A DNA stretch of 51,342 bases from Lingula anatina (GCF_001039355.2 NW_019774624.1:1866540-1917881), one strand, 5' to 3'; shown: positions 38,701-51,327, counted from the first letter of the stretch. The notes: generated from the letters alone by a model not told the origin. Translations and numbers: made by a program.

Positions 38701-39259
38701 TTACAGTAATCTAGTGAGACTCCCCACGGGGATAGATCGATCTAAAATCTATGGGAAGACGCCCTTAGTGAAACCATCTGCATTTACATCAACTTTCATC
38801 TCTACACTTTTATGAATATGCACAACACAAACATTTTCTACTCAGTTTGATTCCATTCATTTAAACAGATATTGTATTATTTGTGATGTGGTTAATCACA
38901 GATTTTACTTTTTATGAACAGACAGTGTTTAGACATAATGGCCATCCCCTGTGTCTGTTGTTGCTATTGCCATGCATTTTCCTAATTGGCCTGTACTTTC
39001 CTCCCATTGTTAACACAGTGTAAGGAAAACCATGCCACTTGTATTATTCTTAAAGTTATATAACTGACTAGTAGGACTAAAATACAGTACATTTATATTG
39101 TAAGATCAGCAAGATTATATGTAACCATATGGTGTTATTGCATCCACAGCATCACTGCAGCCTTCCCCATGCAGACAGCCAGCCAACAGCACTCTCCTTC
39201 CATCCTGACACTGGGGACCTGGTTGTAGCCTACTGTGATCAAAAGGTTAGGATGAAGGC

Positions 39260-39317
<58 letters not shown>

Positions 39318-42300
39318 GTGTGTGTGTGTTTTTCTGTGTTGTAAGGCTTTTTCTGAAAGAGAGAGAATGTGTGTATGTATGTGCATGTGTTTATAAATTT
39401 ATATAGAAATCATCTGCAAAGGCTGTTATGTAGCTCACAGTATTAAGAAAATTTTTGAATGATATATTTTACTATTTTCCAGCTATACTTGTACTTTTTT
39501 TCCAATTTCTCCCTAAAAAATGATTCCACAGTGCAGACAAAAAAGAATTAAAAGTACATCACAGAGTACATAACACACTGGGTTTTTTATATTTAAGTTT
39601 ACATGATTGCATGCTTGTTGTGTAATTAAGCAATTTGATACGAATTGCGTGAAAAGTTAATGGCAGAGAATTATCCCTAGCTGTAGGTGTTACGTCATGG
39701 TATATGTTTTTGATTAAACCGCAAGTGAGGCATGAGTGCATTGAGTTCTCAAGTACTTTATCAGTGGTTTTTCTGCGTGTCACCCCTGTTTTTAATAGGC
39801 CTGACTCAATAACATATGATCGATTGTGTGGTTTACAGCATCAGCGTAATGCCAAGTGCATGTAATTTTCTAAAAAACCAGTCATCTCCCCCGTTCTAAA
39901 TAACATCTATAGGTTCTATACCTGAAAGATAATTTCTGTGGTCTTTTAATGACAAGTTGTTATTTGCTGGGCACTATGAAAATTGAGCACAGAATGCCTG
40001 TCTGCCCATTGTCCAATGGTTGCACTTATTTCTACAACAAAATGAGCTAGCCAGTCCTCCCCCCCCCTCCCCCCTTAACATCATGCACAATTCCCCTATA
40101 CCAACATACAGTTGTCACCTGCTGGTGCATCTGCCATGTGAAAGAGAGTCACCATCAGTACTATATATATTTGGAGCTGTCCATGTGTTTTTGCATTGGA
40201 AATTGAATAACACGATTTAGGCAAGCTGGTTTGTGGTTGTTACCCTTCTGTCTGCCTTCTGTTGACTCGTGTTAAAAGAACAAATAACTTTCAAAGTACA
40301 TTTTATGTAATATAGAAACTGGCTTCCTGTTTCTTTTGGTGAATATTATGACACCATTAACGCGTAGGCCGCTAATGATGGGATGGTTATGAAATGCGTT
40401 TACTTTATGTAACAATAAAGCAGGGGGTGATTTGTGGTTTGTTTTGACAAAAATAGACATAAAAGCACTTATGTGATTGTATTTTGTGGCACAATAGAAT
40501 GCCAGATGATTTGCAGTTTGTTTTGAGGACGTTGGCACAGAGATTCCATACTTTTGTGGCTGTATCTTGTTTCTCAGGAAGAGATAGTTTGGGGGTTGTT
40601 TTGACAAAGCAAATATCAAAAGTGTTTTATGCTTTCACTGTATAACAGAATAGAACACTGTGACAATCAGCTCTGTTTGTTTTGAGGAATTGACTTAGAA
40701 ACTGTGAATGTGCAATTATGAATAAACGCAGACCCATGTGTCTCCTATTTACTCTTATTAAATGTGAAATTTTAATCAACATGATATGGACCAGTAGGCA
40801 TGCAACTTATCATCTCTTGTTTAATACAATTAATCCAGTAAAGTCAGCTACGCAGAGTGCAGGGGGTGGTGGTGGGTGGGGGGCCGGGGGGGGGGGGGGG
40901 GTTACTGTGAGCTCTACAAGGTATAAAATCAATGGTGAAATAATAATTCACTATTGGTGATCTGATGACCATGGTCATTTAAACCAAAACCTTAAAAGAT
41001 ATGAGTCCAAGTCTGAATGGATGTGGATCAGTATCTCATTTATTTGCACCCCACATGCTCTGCATGATGTAATGCATATACCATATCCACTTAACTTACT
41101 TCACCTGGTAACACCTGTCCAATGTGGCTGCCACCTGGGGGTCTTAACCAAAGCATATGGGGCATATTTACAAGGTGTGTTCTTGCTTCTCGGAACCATT
41201 AGTATTGAGTCGCTTCCAAGAACCGCACGGTGATTCTGGAACGCCTGGTATCTATTACTGTTAACCATTAGTGGCAGGGCCGTATGGAATTAGAGCTGCT
41301 GCTGAAAAAACATCCCAGGTGATGCAAATGGACAGGTTTTGTCTGGTTATGATTTTAATTGCAAACGGTTATGATTTCAATGGTGATGTTATTTTCGGAC
41401 TCAACCACTTGCAGACAGATTAGTCAGCCTGACTTGTTTGAGTTTGGCATGCGTCTTTGCATGGCATCTGCAGCTTTTCTTTCTGGGGTTCATTACTGCC
41501 GAAGGCCTCTAGTTATATATATAAAGTTTCTGTGGAAAGGGTAGAACAGTTGTTTTTGATTTGGTAATGTTAGCGCAATGATGTAATAAGAGTGAGCGAT
41601 ATTGGATCTCTCTTAAAGAGCAGGGTAATAGGTTTGCCATGCTATTTTTATTTGCGGCTTGATGTTAAGCTCTTATTATATCTTTCTCCGTAAATAGAGG
41701 TGACTGTCACCGCATAATCTAAAACAAAATTATTATCTAACAATGGCATGCTTGTTTCTTTTTGTGTAGTATTATTCAGATCAGTAACATAGGAGATATA
41801 AATACTCCTTCATGGGCCAGTAGTGTGACATATCATTCAAAAATTCTACATTATTTTAAACTTTGTTTCAGTGAAATAATTTATCAACGATAACTTAGTA
41901 GATTTCTTAAGAAATAGACAAGCTAGGGCTTATTAATTTGGAACAAAAGTTTAATTTTCATGGACGTCTTGGACATGTTGGCGACTTTTTCACTTTGAAC
42001 CACTTTTCAAAGTCATGGATGTCATTTCGGGCAAATTTGTGATCTTTGATGTCTCTGTAGAACATTCAAATAGTTGAACACAATATTAGCAAAACTTTGT
42101 AGGCATGGGATTTGGAGGGATTAAAAGTTTTGGGAAAAATCACTTTGGCCTGTGTAGCACTTATGATAGAAGTCTGTCAACAGTAAAAAAGGATAATAAA
42201 ATATTGTATATTATATTATATATTTTTAAGGTCACCTAGTGTGGCTGACTTTTAAAATTATTTTTCCCCTAAAGAGTCGGATATAATGATCACAAATTCT

Positions 42301-45300
42301 ATCTAGGTGTCAATCATTCTATGCAAACCATTCTCTTTTTGTGCCATATTCAGCAGACTCAGACAGCTTGATGTATTTTCAGACCCCTATGAATACTAAT
42401 AAGTAGGCTAAGCACACTTGGGAACTCTACAAAGGGAAAAAAGTATCAAAGAGGCGTTAGGTAACCACTGTGACAATAAGAGTTAAACACACACGAGGCT
42501 GTTGTGACGCTATCAAATGTAGGTCATGGTGACACCAGGTTTTTTTCTTAAATGACACTTTTGTCCTTTGTAGGGCAGAATCTGAGGAGTGTGTGTGCGT
42601 GTCACAATATGATGACACCAGGTTGCAACAAAAAAGTTCAAAATATAATGAGAAGTATAGCAAAAGCTTATTTGCAATCGTTTTTCCCTTTATGATAGCT
42701 AGGTGACTGGATTCTGCACTGTTCTGCTAATCAGTAACTTTCTTTTTTTTGTGGCCTGAACACAATGGGATCTATTGTGCTAATGTCATAAGATTTATGA
42801 ATTCTTCTTTGTTGCCGAGAAAATTAAATAGTCAGGATCTAATTTCTCTACAGTTTGGTACAGATAATTCCTATTGATAATCATACAGTGACTGAGCCTG
42901 ATGATAAAGAGAGTCTTGGAACCACAATTGGCATTTAAAACCCCATATCACACTGCTATATTACGTTACTCAGGAGATCCTGGTATGGGAAAGTTATGAA
43001 TAATTTGGTTATCATATTATATAATCGTTTTATCTGGTGACAGTTTCTGAAGGTTAGGCCTTATTTGTCAAGGTATGCAACAACCTTCCCCTAAAGCATG
43101 AATTCCTTCAAATAAAAAAGTATAAAAAATGCACAGCATTAGTATTACCATGTTTAAAGGAAAAAAATAAATAAAATGAGAAGCTTGGTAGAAAAACTAT
43201 TTCCTCACGGTGACATAAACCTAAAATGGGTGTTGTTGGGTCTTATTAGGAAGAAGTTGGGTGCCCTTTGATGTTTGAATGAAAAAAATTGTACATCAGC
43301 AATGAGTTTTAGGAACTTAATAATTTTTCCACAGAACAGCCATTGTAGCTGTATGTCTGCCTATATATAGCTGTCCTGTTGCTATAAAATTGTGTAATAT
43401 AATTCTGATTCAAAAATGCTCTCCCTCTAATTCTGCCTAAATTTGGGGTCACGAAGAGCATTTTGGCTTCCATTCATATTCCCCTTGCCAGGAATTCTTT
43501 TCTCGATGTTCGATGTCCGTTTTGCTAAGGGGGGCTACAGTTGTGGCTGGCTTTTGTCATGTGTAGTTGTGTATATTAAGACTTAGGGGACATTTTTCCA
43601 TCATTAATTTTTAATGAAATTCATAACTGAATATTCATTTAATATGTAAAGTATATTTCGAAATTTCTTTGTCATTTTCCATTCCACTACCCCACCCTCA
43701 CATACCCCCTCTTCCTACGAAAAAGTATTGAGAAAGGTGATCAGATAAATTATGTGCAGTGATAACTCTTGTATACTTAAAAGAAAAAATATATATATTA
43801 GTTATATTTTTCTGTTTTGCAGATAGTGGAATTTAACACAGTAGATAAAGAATATACCTCTTGGTGTCGCCAGTTGCTTTCACATCTCCCTTCCCAGTGG
43901 AGCAGACGACACAGTAAGATCAACCATATCGCCTTCAATCCAAAGGCTCCACACCAAATATTGCTTCACGATGAACAGATGCTGTGTATACTGGATAAAA
44001 CTCAGGTACAGTAATTACTTAAAATTTTCAATTGCCTCATTTTTTTTTTTTTTTTTTTTACTGATTTGTTGTTTTCGGATACCCACAACAGCTCACTTAC
44101 TAGCACAAGGGCTACTTAACTAACTTGTCAATGCTTTTGAATCAACAGGTTGTAACAGTTATAATTTTAATGAACCGTACTGGAAAGAAAATGACTCATT
44201 CATGTTGCTCAAATATATGGAGCAATCACCGTAGACCCAAGTAACATGGGTCTTTATAACATGTACTCAGAATTATTTCTTGTGAATATTTATGCATGAG
44301 TTGATAAGAAATAATTTAAAGGGTTGATGAAGAGTTGGTGGCAGTGTTCCCCTGGCCTAAATGTCATAAGTTCAGATCAACTAGCGACCATATGTTTATC
44401 ATTTTTCTTTGAAGAAAGGTTTTTACCATCCACAGGTGAAAGATTTGATCAAAAGAATAACAACTGTCTGTATGAGATTCTTATTTCACAGTAAATATAT
44501 GGTAAACAACTCATAGAAATGTAATGAATTCCATTTTACCACCAAAACAGCAGTTATTGCAATTATTCTGGAATTTTTTTTTACCAAAGTGAACGGTTGT
44601 TATCCCTTTACATGTGAGTTAACATGCAGCTCATAATAACACTGTCAAAGGAGACCCAAAATAATCCCTCTGGTCTCTGCCCTGTAACCTTATCCTTTTT
44701 TGAGATGAAGGGCTTTTGATATACAAGGGTGAAAACAGGTCAAATATGGGGAAGACCTTTTTTGAGCCCCTTTAATTTTTTCTGCTACAAAGTAACTTTT
44801 CGTTGCACTGTTTTATGCCTTTTTTAAAATTATCTTCAAGATAGTGGATTTTCATATTTTTTCAGTCTATTTTTTTGTCCTGAATGGTAGATATTAAAAT
44901 TTAATGATGTATAATTTTTTTTGCTCAAATAAGTAAAGTAATTCAAATACTGAGAACAAGGTAAGTGTTGTATGACATGCACATAAGAGCTTGAGGTTAA
45001 TAACCCCATAAAATAAGCTCTGTAGATACCAGAATAAAAAAAAGGTATCACTTAAAACATTTAGCTGATTTTAACAGACAGCTCAGCTCCACAAAACTCC
45101 TGTTAGGCTGGGAGTTGCCAGAAATGCCAGATTATCTGTATAAAAAAGGGTGTCCCTTTTTTGCAGAGGAGAAGAAGAATGCACAGTTCATAGGACTTTT
45201 TTTTGGAATGATAATTATGTGCTTGATTGCACATCTGTGCACCTCATTGCAAGTAGCATCCAAATGATCCCATTATTTATTTATTTTTTTTTTTAAGTTA

Positions 45301-45633
45301 TGAAACATGCACAGTTTTTATACAATGAATAAGTAATGAAAATTAAAGGCTCTGAGCAATTTTTTCAACTTCAGGAAGTAGCTCGATTGCAACCTCCTGA
45401 CCAAATATAGTCTGTAGTGGAGTCATTCACAAACTGTTTACTACCTACAGGCGATGGTGTAATGAAGGACAATTTTCAAATATTTTGACATTTGTTTTTG
45501 TTTTGTATTTCTGCAGCCTTTTCCAAGTTCAGATGTGAACCTATATAACAAGTCCACCTTGCACAGTCAGCAACAACAAAAATCCAAGTCTGGCACTCTG
45601 GAGCATTGCTTTCATATGTGTACCAGATATAAG
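32201..45633 (+). CDS. UTP4: UTP4/cirhin, WD40 small-subunit processome protein, 16 exons, 3' end missing
   Basis: UTP4 (cirhin, CIRH1A) is a tandem WD40 protein of the t-UTP/UTP-A complex in the nucleolus, needed for early pre-18S rRNA processing. Exons: 32201-32304, 33298-33352, 33741-33860, 34078-34146, 34495-34579, 35027-35195, 35558-35681, 35876-36047, 36488-36570, 36845-36947, 37227-37387, 37681-37867, 38245-38351, 39150-39245, 43823-44005, 45517-45633. They sum to 1,935 nt (645 codons) with consistent phases. The start MGEFLVHHVRLFDFVP closely parallels the human N-terminus (MGEF-VH-VRFF). Other landmarks: RLAVSRSDGSVEIWSA, RLFSGGLQGDITEYDL, GRILSLAWH, TIISGDSRGKTTFWNG, HTHDVRAV, ISGGVDCQLI, LELWKLGST, LLAVSADQRFLATGDHDSNV, KINHIAFNPKAPHQILLHDE, CILDKT. 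Human UTP4 has about 686 residues. The last ~40 (a basic tail) should be in one or two exons beyond 51342. The start ATG is preceded by an A at -4 and G at -1. Confidence 0.96.
32734..33081. mobile_element. MITE-like element, TTAAAG-GATAAYAAC family, in UTP4 intron 1
   Basis: TTAAAGAGATAATAACTCTT at 32734 and the inverted right end TTAAAGGGAAAATAACTCTT (ending 33081) form TIRs of about 22 bp. The left part is shared with 44448-44612 and 25564-25680. No coding capacity is evident, and the target duplication is not resolved. Confidence 0.6.
33403..33429 (+). repeat. Poly-C plus (CA)n run in UTP4 intron 2
   Basis: A C-run passing into ACACACACACAC, starting about 50 nt after the donor of exon 33298-33352. 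Confidence 0.85.
34698..34919. mobile_element. Palindromic MITE with TAA target duplication, 'n' in the loop
   Basis: The arms 34698-34788 and 34829-34919 (about 91 nt each) are nearly perfect inverted repeats beginning GGCTTCGTTCACATGCAATG. TAA flanks both sides (34695-34697, 34920-34922), as in PIF/Harbinger-type MITEs. The single 'n' at 34789 lies exactly at the end of the left arm, so the loop may be incomplete. It lies in UTP4 intron 5. Confidence 0.88.
35705..35763 (+). repeat. (CA)n microsatellite downstream of UTP4 exon 7 donor
   Basis: An interrupted CA array starting about 25 nt inside the intron after exon 35558-35681. Confidence 0.9.
36241..36286 (+). repeat. (TTTA)n-rich low-complexity run
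   Basis: TTATTTATT units in the UTP4 intron between exons ending 36047 and starting 36488. Confidence 0.8.
38552..38764. mobile_element. MITE with TTA target duplication; same family as 24790-25014
   Basis: Left CCCTATTCCCAGAGATTAGA and right GATCGATCTAAAATCTATGG with ends flanked by TTA (38549-38551, 38765-38767). Interior blocks (CCCTGGGGGTTCA, GTCAGCCGAGCGGG, AGTAGGCGGGACAGAC) match the RPUSD2-intron copy. It is 213 bp, in the UTP4 intron after exon 38245-38351, directly downstream of a T-run. Confidence 0.82.
39262..39314 (+). repeat. (GA)n microsatellite downstream of UTP4 exon 14 donor
   Basis: A pure GA run of about 50 bp starting 17 nt after the exon end at 39245, followed by a short GT run. 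Confidence 0.95.
40862..40901 (+). repeat. G-rich run with G-quadruplex potential
   Basis: Runs of 5, 2, 2, 3 and 6 G separated by T, then CC and about 18 consecutive G on the transcribed-sense strand of UTP4 intron 14. At least four runs of three or more G with short loops are available. Confidence 0.7.
44448..44612. mobile_element. MITE-like element, TTAAAGGGATAAC family, in UTP4 intron 15
   Basis: The left GATCAAAAGAATAACAACTG and the inverted right end TGTAAAGGGATAACAACCGT form diverged TIRs. The interior ATTTCACAGTAAATATATG, CTCATAGAAATGTAATGAAT and ACAGCAGTTAT match 32734-32850. It is about 165 bp, with no coding capacity. Confidence 0.6.
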
Positions 45634-45680
45634 GTTAGTGATCAATATCTCTTTTATATCTCCATTCCTTTCTCTCTCCT

Positions 45681-45693
<13 letters not shown>

Positions 45694-45737
<44 letters not shown>
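45694..45737 (+). repeat. (CA)n microsatellite downstream of UTP4 exon 16 donor
   Basis: A pyrimidine-rich CT tract followed by about 20 CA units, starting about 60 nt after the exon end at 45633. Confidence 0.93.
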
Positions 45738-45738
<1 letters not shown>

Positions 45739-48187
45739 GCCACACATGCACACATACACACAAACGCATTACGCACAGGTGCATGGGCAAATACAAACAC
45801 AAATACACACACATCTGTAAGAAGTCACAAGAAGATTTGTTTTTTGTCTGCCGTCTGAAATCACAGTAAAGTGTTGGCTGACCTTAACAACTTTGTGGCT
45901 TTTGGTTTGAGTTATGCCACTGCATGTTATGCAATCTATACAACACTCCCTGATCAACTGAAACAGATGTTTTCGTGCTGTGTGTTTGTTACCATGGCAA
46001 CTGGTAGAAGGCAGACTTTAAGTGCAGCATTTAAAAAAAATCAGATTTTTTTCTTCTGTGTAGGATTGGCCATAGGTTGTATAGTGCTGTGTTTTAAAAA
46101 GGAGCTTAGTTTTTGATGTTTAGTTTTCAGTTGAAATGCGGTTCAGCAGTGTTCATAAAAAAGTGGAATTTGGGTTCAGCCACAAAAGCTTTTTGTGTGG
46201 GTTTAGATTCAAATCAAAGCAATTTTTTTAGTTAATCAACGTGAAAAATTGACAATTTGATAATTTTTTTTCTGATTTCTGAACAAAGGTCTTAAGATGA
46301 ATTGATGAAAATCTGTCGAGTCATATGTTGCACACCCTTTTTTTCCTGCGTCTTCAGTTGTAGCATGTCATATTTGATTTATAAGACATATTTGGCTGCT
46401 TAATCCAATATTACCACTGCTGCATAGAAAGAGCTCATACTTTACAACCTGCCTGAAATATCAGTTAGTACAGTTTTCCATTAATAAGTGGAGGAACAGT
46501 GGCCCATGACATGATTTTAAACTCATTTTCAAGTATTTTATTTTTGATTATGACATGATGCTCTTTGTAATTACAGATAATATCCTCATCTCTCCATTTT
46601 CCCTTATTTCCTTCCCATCTGTCTCACTGTAGAGAATTTTTTCTTACTTTCTAAGAATGAGATAAGTTGACATTCCACTTTGATGATTTATGGAATAGCT
46701 CCCCTACGTGTTCCCATTTTTGCATGCACCCTGTCACCATTACAACTTGTTCATTTGATGGATTCTCTCATTAAGGTTTCAAATGAGACAGAAACACAAA
46801 ATGATAGTTGTAGTCCAAGCTGGGGCAGATAAGGCCTTGCCATTTATCTTTGCGGCTAGTTGTGAAATCCCCCCAGTGATATTTGTCTAGCTAATCAACT
46901 TCGATATAACCTGAAATTGGACAGGTCACAGGAACCACTGGTTTGATTGACAGATGGAGCCACTTGTCACTCCACTTGGTGGAGCTACTGTCTGCTGGAG
47001 AGGTGGAGCTGCTACTCCCAGAGCTATTTGTGTTTATTTGTGAGCTTTTTTGAGTCCCTGCTAAAATATGAACCAACTTATATTTTCCCTCCACCCTTCA
47101 CTCTTTTTTACTCCCAGGGACATGTTTAACTTAACAATTGTTGGTTAAGAATTTGTAGCTGAAAGACTTGTTTGATCGAATTCATCCTCAACCACACAGG
47201 TGAGTTAAGCTAAGAGCCCCTGTAATGACTATTGTTAGCAAATGACACCTTCATGAAGCTTTGCCCCAGAACATTCCATTTAAATGTATAGATGTACCTG
47301 CAGGTGTGCAGCTTTGTCTGAGTGAAGCTGGGTACATTAGTTTAATTGACTGCAATAGACAATTTGTTTAATCTGTCCCTGTGCAAGCAGCAGAAGGGTA
47401 ACGAAGTGTTTCGAGTCACTCTCGTTCCTCTGGGCCGAGCTGCTCACAATTAACCATGTTGTCTCATCTGCAGTGCCAGCTTGCAGAGGTTTTTGCATGT
47501 GTGTATATAAAAGTATTTTGGTGATTTGAAAGCTTGGATGTTTTGTCTGGATTCTGGTGTGACTCACTTGCTGTGTGTGAGTGTGTATATCTGAAAGAAT
47601 TCATCAGTCTTTCCTCGGTAAATTCCAAAATTCTGACCCCACCCTTCCTTTTTATGTACAGACACTGTGCTTGTATATACTCATCACCTACATCTGTCTT
47701 TGTTATTGTTGTCATTTTTTTCTGCTGTTCTTCCATTGTTGTCGTCATCGTCATTTTACTGATTATCATCATACTTTCTGTAGTGCTATATGGCACTTTT
47801 AATTAAGACCAATTTCAAGTAGCAGCTTAAATTAATTATACTATTTTCTTCAAATTATGTAGTTTATTCTGAAATTTTCGTATTTTTGGCATATTGACAT
47901 TTTCAGTGTGGGTTTTTGAAATACCGATGGCCTTAAGTCCTAAGCTTTTTACTTTTTTTGAATGTCCATGTAGAATGTATTAAATGATAAATTGCCTAGC
48001 ATTATATGCTGTGAAATATTCTGAAACATAGCATCAAAATTGATTTAAAAAAAAAACATTTTGCACACTATCATTGTTATTTTCTGATTTTTTTCTGTAC
48101 ATTTGACAGCTTTGCTGCCCTGTTTTCTTTGAGTTTTGGTCATATTACTGGTTATTAGAATGGGCTTTGAAAGGTACAGTTTAATTT

Positions 48188-48243
48188 TAAAAAAGGCTAA
48201 AGAATATAAACCATTATTTTTTTTTCTTGTTACTGGTTAACAT

Positions 48244-48274
<31 letters not shown>

Positions 48275-49730
48275 AAAAGTAAAAGAGATAAATAAACAGT
48301 TCTGAGAACATTTGTCTTGGTGTTAAAATGTGTAGTTAAATGTGTAGTTTAGGTCATGATCTGTCTGACTTCGAGTATTGTCCTCAGCTGCCCAAAGAGA
48401 TAGGGGAAGAGAAGAGGTCAGATATATATATGCCAACAACCTCGCTGAAGGAAAATATTTTTACATCAGCATTTATCATTGTACACGTTATCACAGAAAT
48501 ACCTATAATACCTGACTTGAACTTAAGTGGCTCATAAAATACCTTTACCTTACCTAACCTGTTAATTAGTTACAATTAGAGGTTTTCTATGCAGATGCAG
48601 TATGGCTGTATAATCTGATCACTGTGCAAACATGAGATACTAAAGGTTGGAAGGACCTCCACTTCAAGAAATCTGCAGGTTAACCCTCCTAATTCTATGC
48701 AGGTCCAAACTAAGTACTTCAGTCTATGTTTACATGTGATTTATAATTATGTATTGTATTTTTACATAAACCTTGCCAGTCCAGTCCAGTTTTTTTTTTC
48801 TTTTTTTTTTGGAAGTTATTGATATATTTTGTATTTTAATGCATGTCTGTGATTTTTGCCTCCTAAGACCAAAACAGTGCCAGAACATTTTAATTGTTAT
48901 CCTTTTCTAAGCATGGTTTTTGTTTCCAAATATATTCATATGCAAATATTGTTGCATTATTTTTCTTTTCTGTTTGGTGTTTGAATACTCGCCATCTTTG
49001 CTGTCTAGTTTGGAGGTATAACATCTGATAATAAATTTGTGCATGTATGCTTGTACACGTGTATGTTCATGAAGGGGTTAAGGGTGAAATCTGTCTCGTA
49101 TATAAGTACTCCCTGGATACATAGCTGAAACATTTTAGTTTATGCCTCTGTGAATGCAACCCCTGATGAAAGATTGAGAGAGTTTGTCTTTAAAATCAGT
49201 CTTAATATAACAAGTAGGAGGGGCCGGTCTGACTGCCGAGTTGTCCTCATTTGCTCCCGGGGAAACTCCTGACTGATTGCCAGTGTCATTCCCTAGTTAT
49301 CTCAAGTATGCAGCGGGCTGGAGCCAGCAAGACACTAAGACAACTACTTAACATAGTTTAATGTACAGGTTCCCCCTTTTATCCTTTCCTGATTTAATGG
49401 TAATGGCCTCCCCCTACATAATTTTATGTAACCTAGGTCAGTTGTTTGTGTGTAAGTTTGCATGTTTTTTGCGCACTGATCACCACTTTTAGTCATGTTT
49501 TTACAATAATATCACTGCCCTAGGTACATACGTTCACACCCTTTTCCAGTTACCCGTTAGCAATTTGTGGTTACCATAGTTTGCTAAAGTTTAACAGAAC
49601 TTGAATAACGTTATTTTTAAACAGTTTTTTTGGATGTTTTGTAAAGAAGATTTGTATGAATAAGATTGCATAGAAAACCCAATATGGTTCAATTCAGATG
49701 GTATGTTTTTGTGAAAAAAGCGAGGAAAAG
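48188..49730. repeat. Direct duplication, copy 1 (ends at 'n'; probable assembly artefact)
   Basis: From TTTTAAAAAAGGCTAAA onward it repeats at 49770-51327 with an offset near 1,581 bp. It stops at the 'n' at 49731. The two copies differ by scattered substitutions and homopolymer lengths (for example the C/A run near 48245), more than in the RPUSD2 duplication, as expected for two alleles. Confidence 0.92.
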
Positions 49731-49769
49731 NAAAAAATTTTTATTAAAAAAATTGTTTATTTTCTTTAG

Positions 49770-51327
49770 CCTTTTAAAAAAGGCTAAAAAATATAAACAA
49801 TTTTTTTTTTTTCTTTTTACTGGTTAACATCCTCCCCCCCCCCCCCCCAAAAAAAAAAAAAAAAAAAAAAAGTAAGAGAGATAAATACACAGTTCTGAGA
49901 ACAGTTGTCTTGGTGTTAAAATGTGTAGTTATATGTGTAGTTTAGGTCATGATCTGTCTGACTTCGAGTATTGTCCTCAGCTGCCCCAAGAGATAGTGGA
50001 AGAGAAGAGGTCAGATATATATATGCCAACAACCTCGCTGAAGGAAAATATTTTTACATCAGCATTTATCATTGTGCATGTTATCACAAAAATAACTATA
50101 ATACCTGACTTGAACTTAAGTGGCTCATAAAATACCTTTACCTTACCTAACCTGTTAATTAGTTACAATACGGAGGTTTTATATGCAGATGCAGTATGGC
50201 TGTATAATCTGATCACTGTGCAAACATGAGATACTAAAGGTTGGAAGGACCTCCACTTCAAGAAATCTGCAGGTTAACCCTCCTAATTCTACACAGGTCC
50301 AAACTAAGTACTTTAGTCTATGTTTACATGTAATTTATAATTATGTATTGTATTTTTACATAAACCTTGCCAGTCCAGTCCAGTTTTTTTTTTTTCTTTT
50401 TTTTTGGAAGTTATTGATATATTTTGTATTTAAATGCATGTCTGTGATTTTTGCCTCCTAAGACCAAAACAGTGCCAGAACATTTTAATTGTTATCCTTT
50501 TCTAAGCATGGTTTTTGTTTACAAATATATTCATATGCAAATATTGTTGCATTATTTTTCTTTTCTGTTTGGTGTTTGAATACTCGCCATCTTTGCTGTC
50601 TAGTTTGGAGGTATAACATCTGATAATAAATTTGTGCATGTATGCTTGTACACGTGTATGTTCATGAAGGGGTTAAGGGTGAAATCTGTCTCGTATATAA
50701 GTACTCCCTGGATACATAGCTGAAACATTTTAGTTTATGCCTCTGTGAATGCAACCCCTGATGAAAGATTAAGAGAGTTTGTCTTTAAAATCAGTCTTAA
50801 TATAACAAGTAGGAGGGGCTGGTCTGACTGCCGAGTTGTCCTCATTTGCTCCCGGGGCAACTCCTGACTGATTGCCAGTGTCATTCCCTAGTTATCTCAA
50901 GTATGCAGCGGGCTGGAGCCAGCAAGACACTAAGACAACTACTTAACATAGTTTAATGTACAGGTTCCCCCTTTTATCCTTTCCTGATTTAATGGTAATG
51001 GCCTCCCCCTACATAATTTTATGTAACCTAGGTCAGTTGTTTGTGTGTAAGTTTGCATGTTTTTTGCGCACTGATCACCACTTTTAGTCATGTTTTTACA
51101 ATAATATCACTGCCCTAGGTACATACGTTCACACCCTTTTCTAGTTACCCGCTAGCAATTTGTGGGTACCATAGTTTGCTAAAGTTTAATAGAACTTGAA
51201 TAATGTTATTTTTAAACAGTTTTTTTGGATGTTTTGTAAAGAAGATTCGTATGAATAAGATTGCATAGAAAACCCAATATGGTTCAATTCAGATGGTATG
51301 TTTTTTTGAAAAAAGCGAGGAAAAGAT
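49770..51327. repeat. Direct duplication, copy 2 (starts just after 'n')
   Basis: It matches 48188-49730. The ~38 bp between the 'n' and the start of the match is low-complexity A/T, as seen at poor contig ends. At its right end the sequence continues past GCGAGGAAAAG into GATGACTCATG, where copy 1 breaks off at the 'n'. Confidence 0.92.

Larger units (their letters stand above)
39246..43822 (+). other. UTP4 intron 14 (4.6 kb), no further exon seen
   Basis: The flanking exons join in phase 0 and give the expected UTP4 sequence (AYCDQK then IVEFNT), so no exon is missing. It contains the GA microsatellite and a G-run at 40862-40901. I see no embedded gene or conserved coding exon. Confidence 0.75.

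Noticed and set aside
45535-45858. Histidine/threonine-rich open frame running through the CA repeat
   Set aside because: It is read-through of UTP4 exon 16 into its intron and a CA microsatellite; the GTTAGT donor at 45634 ends the exon.
48340-50130. A 65-70 codon open frame preserved in both copies of the terminal duplication
   Set aside because: Conservation follows from the assembly duplication. The frame lies inside the UTP4 intron, resembles no family, and the surrounding non-coding sequence is equally preserved.
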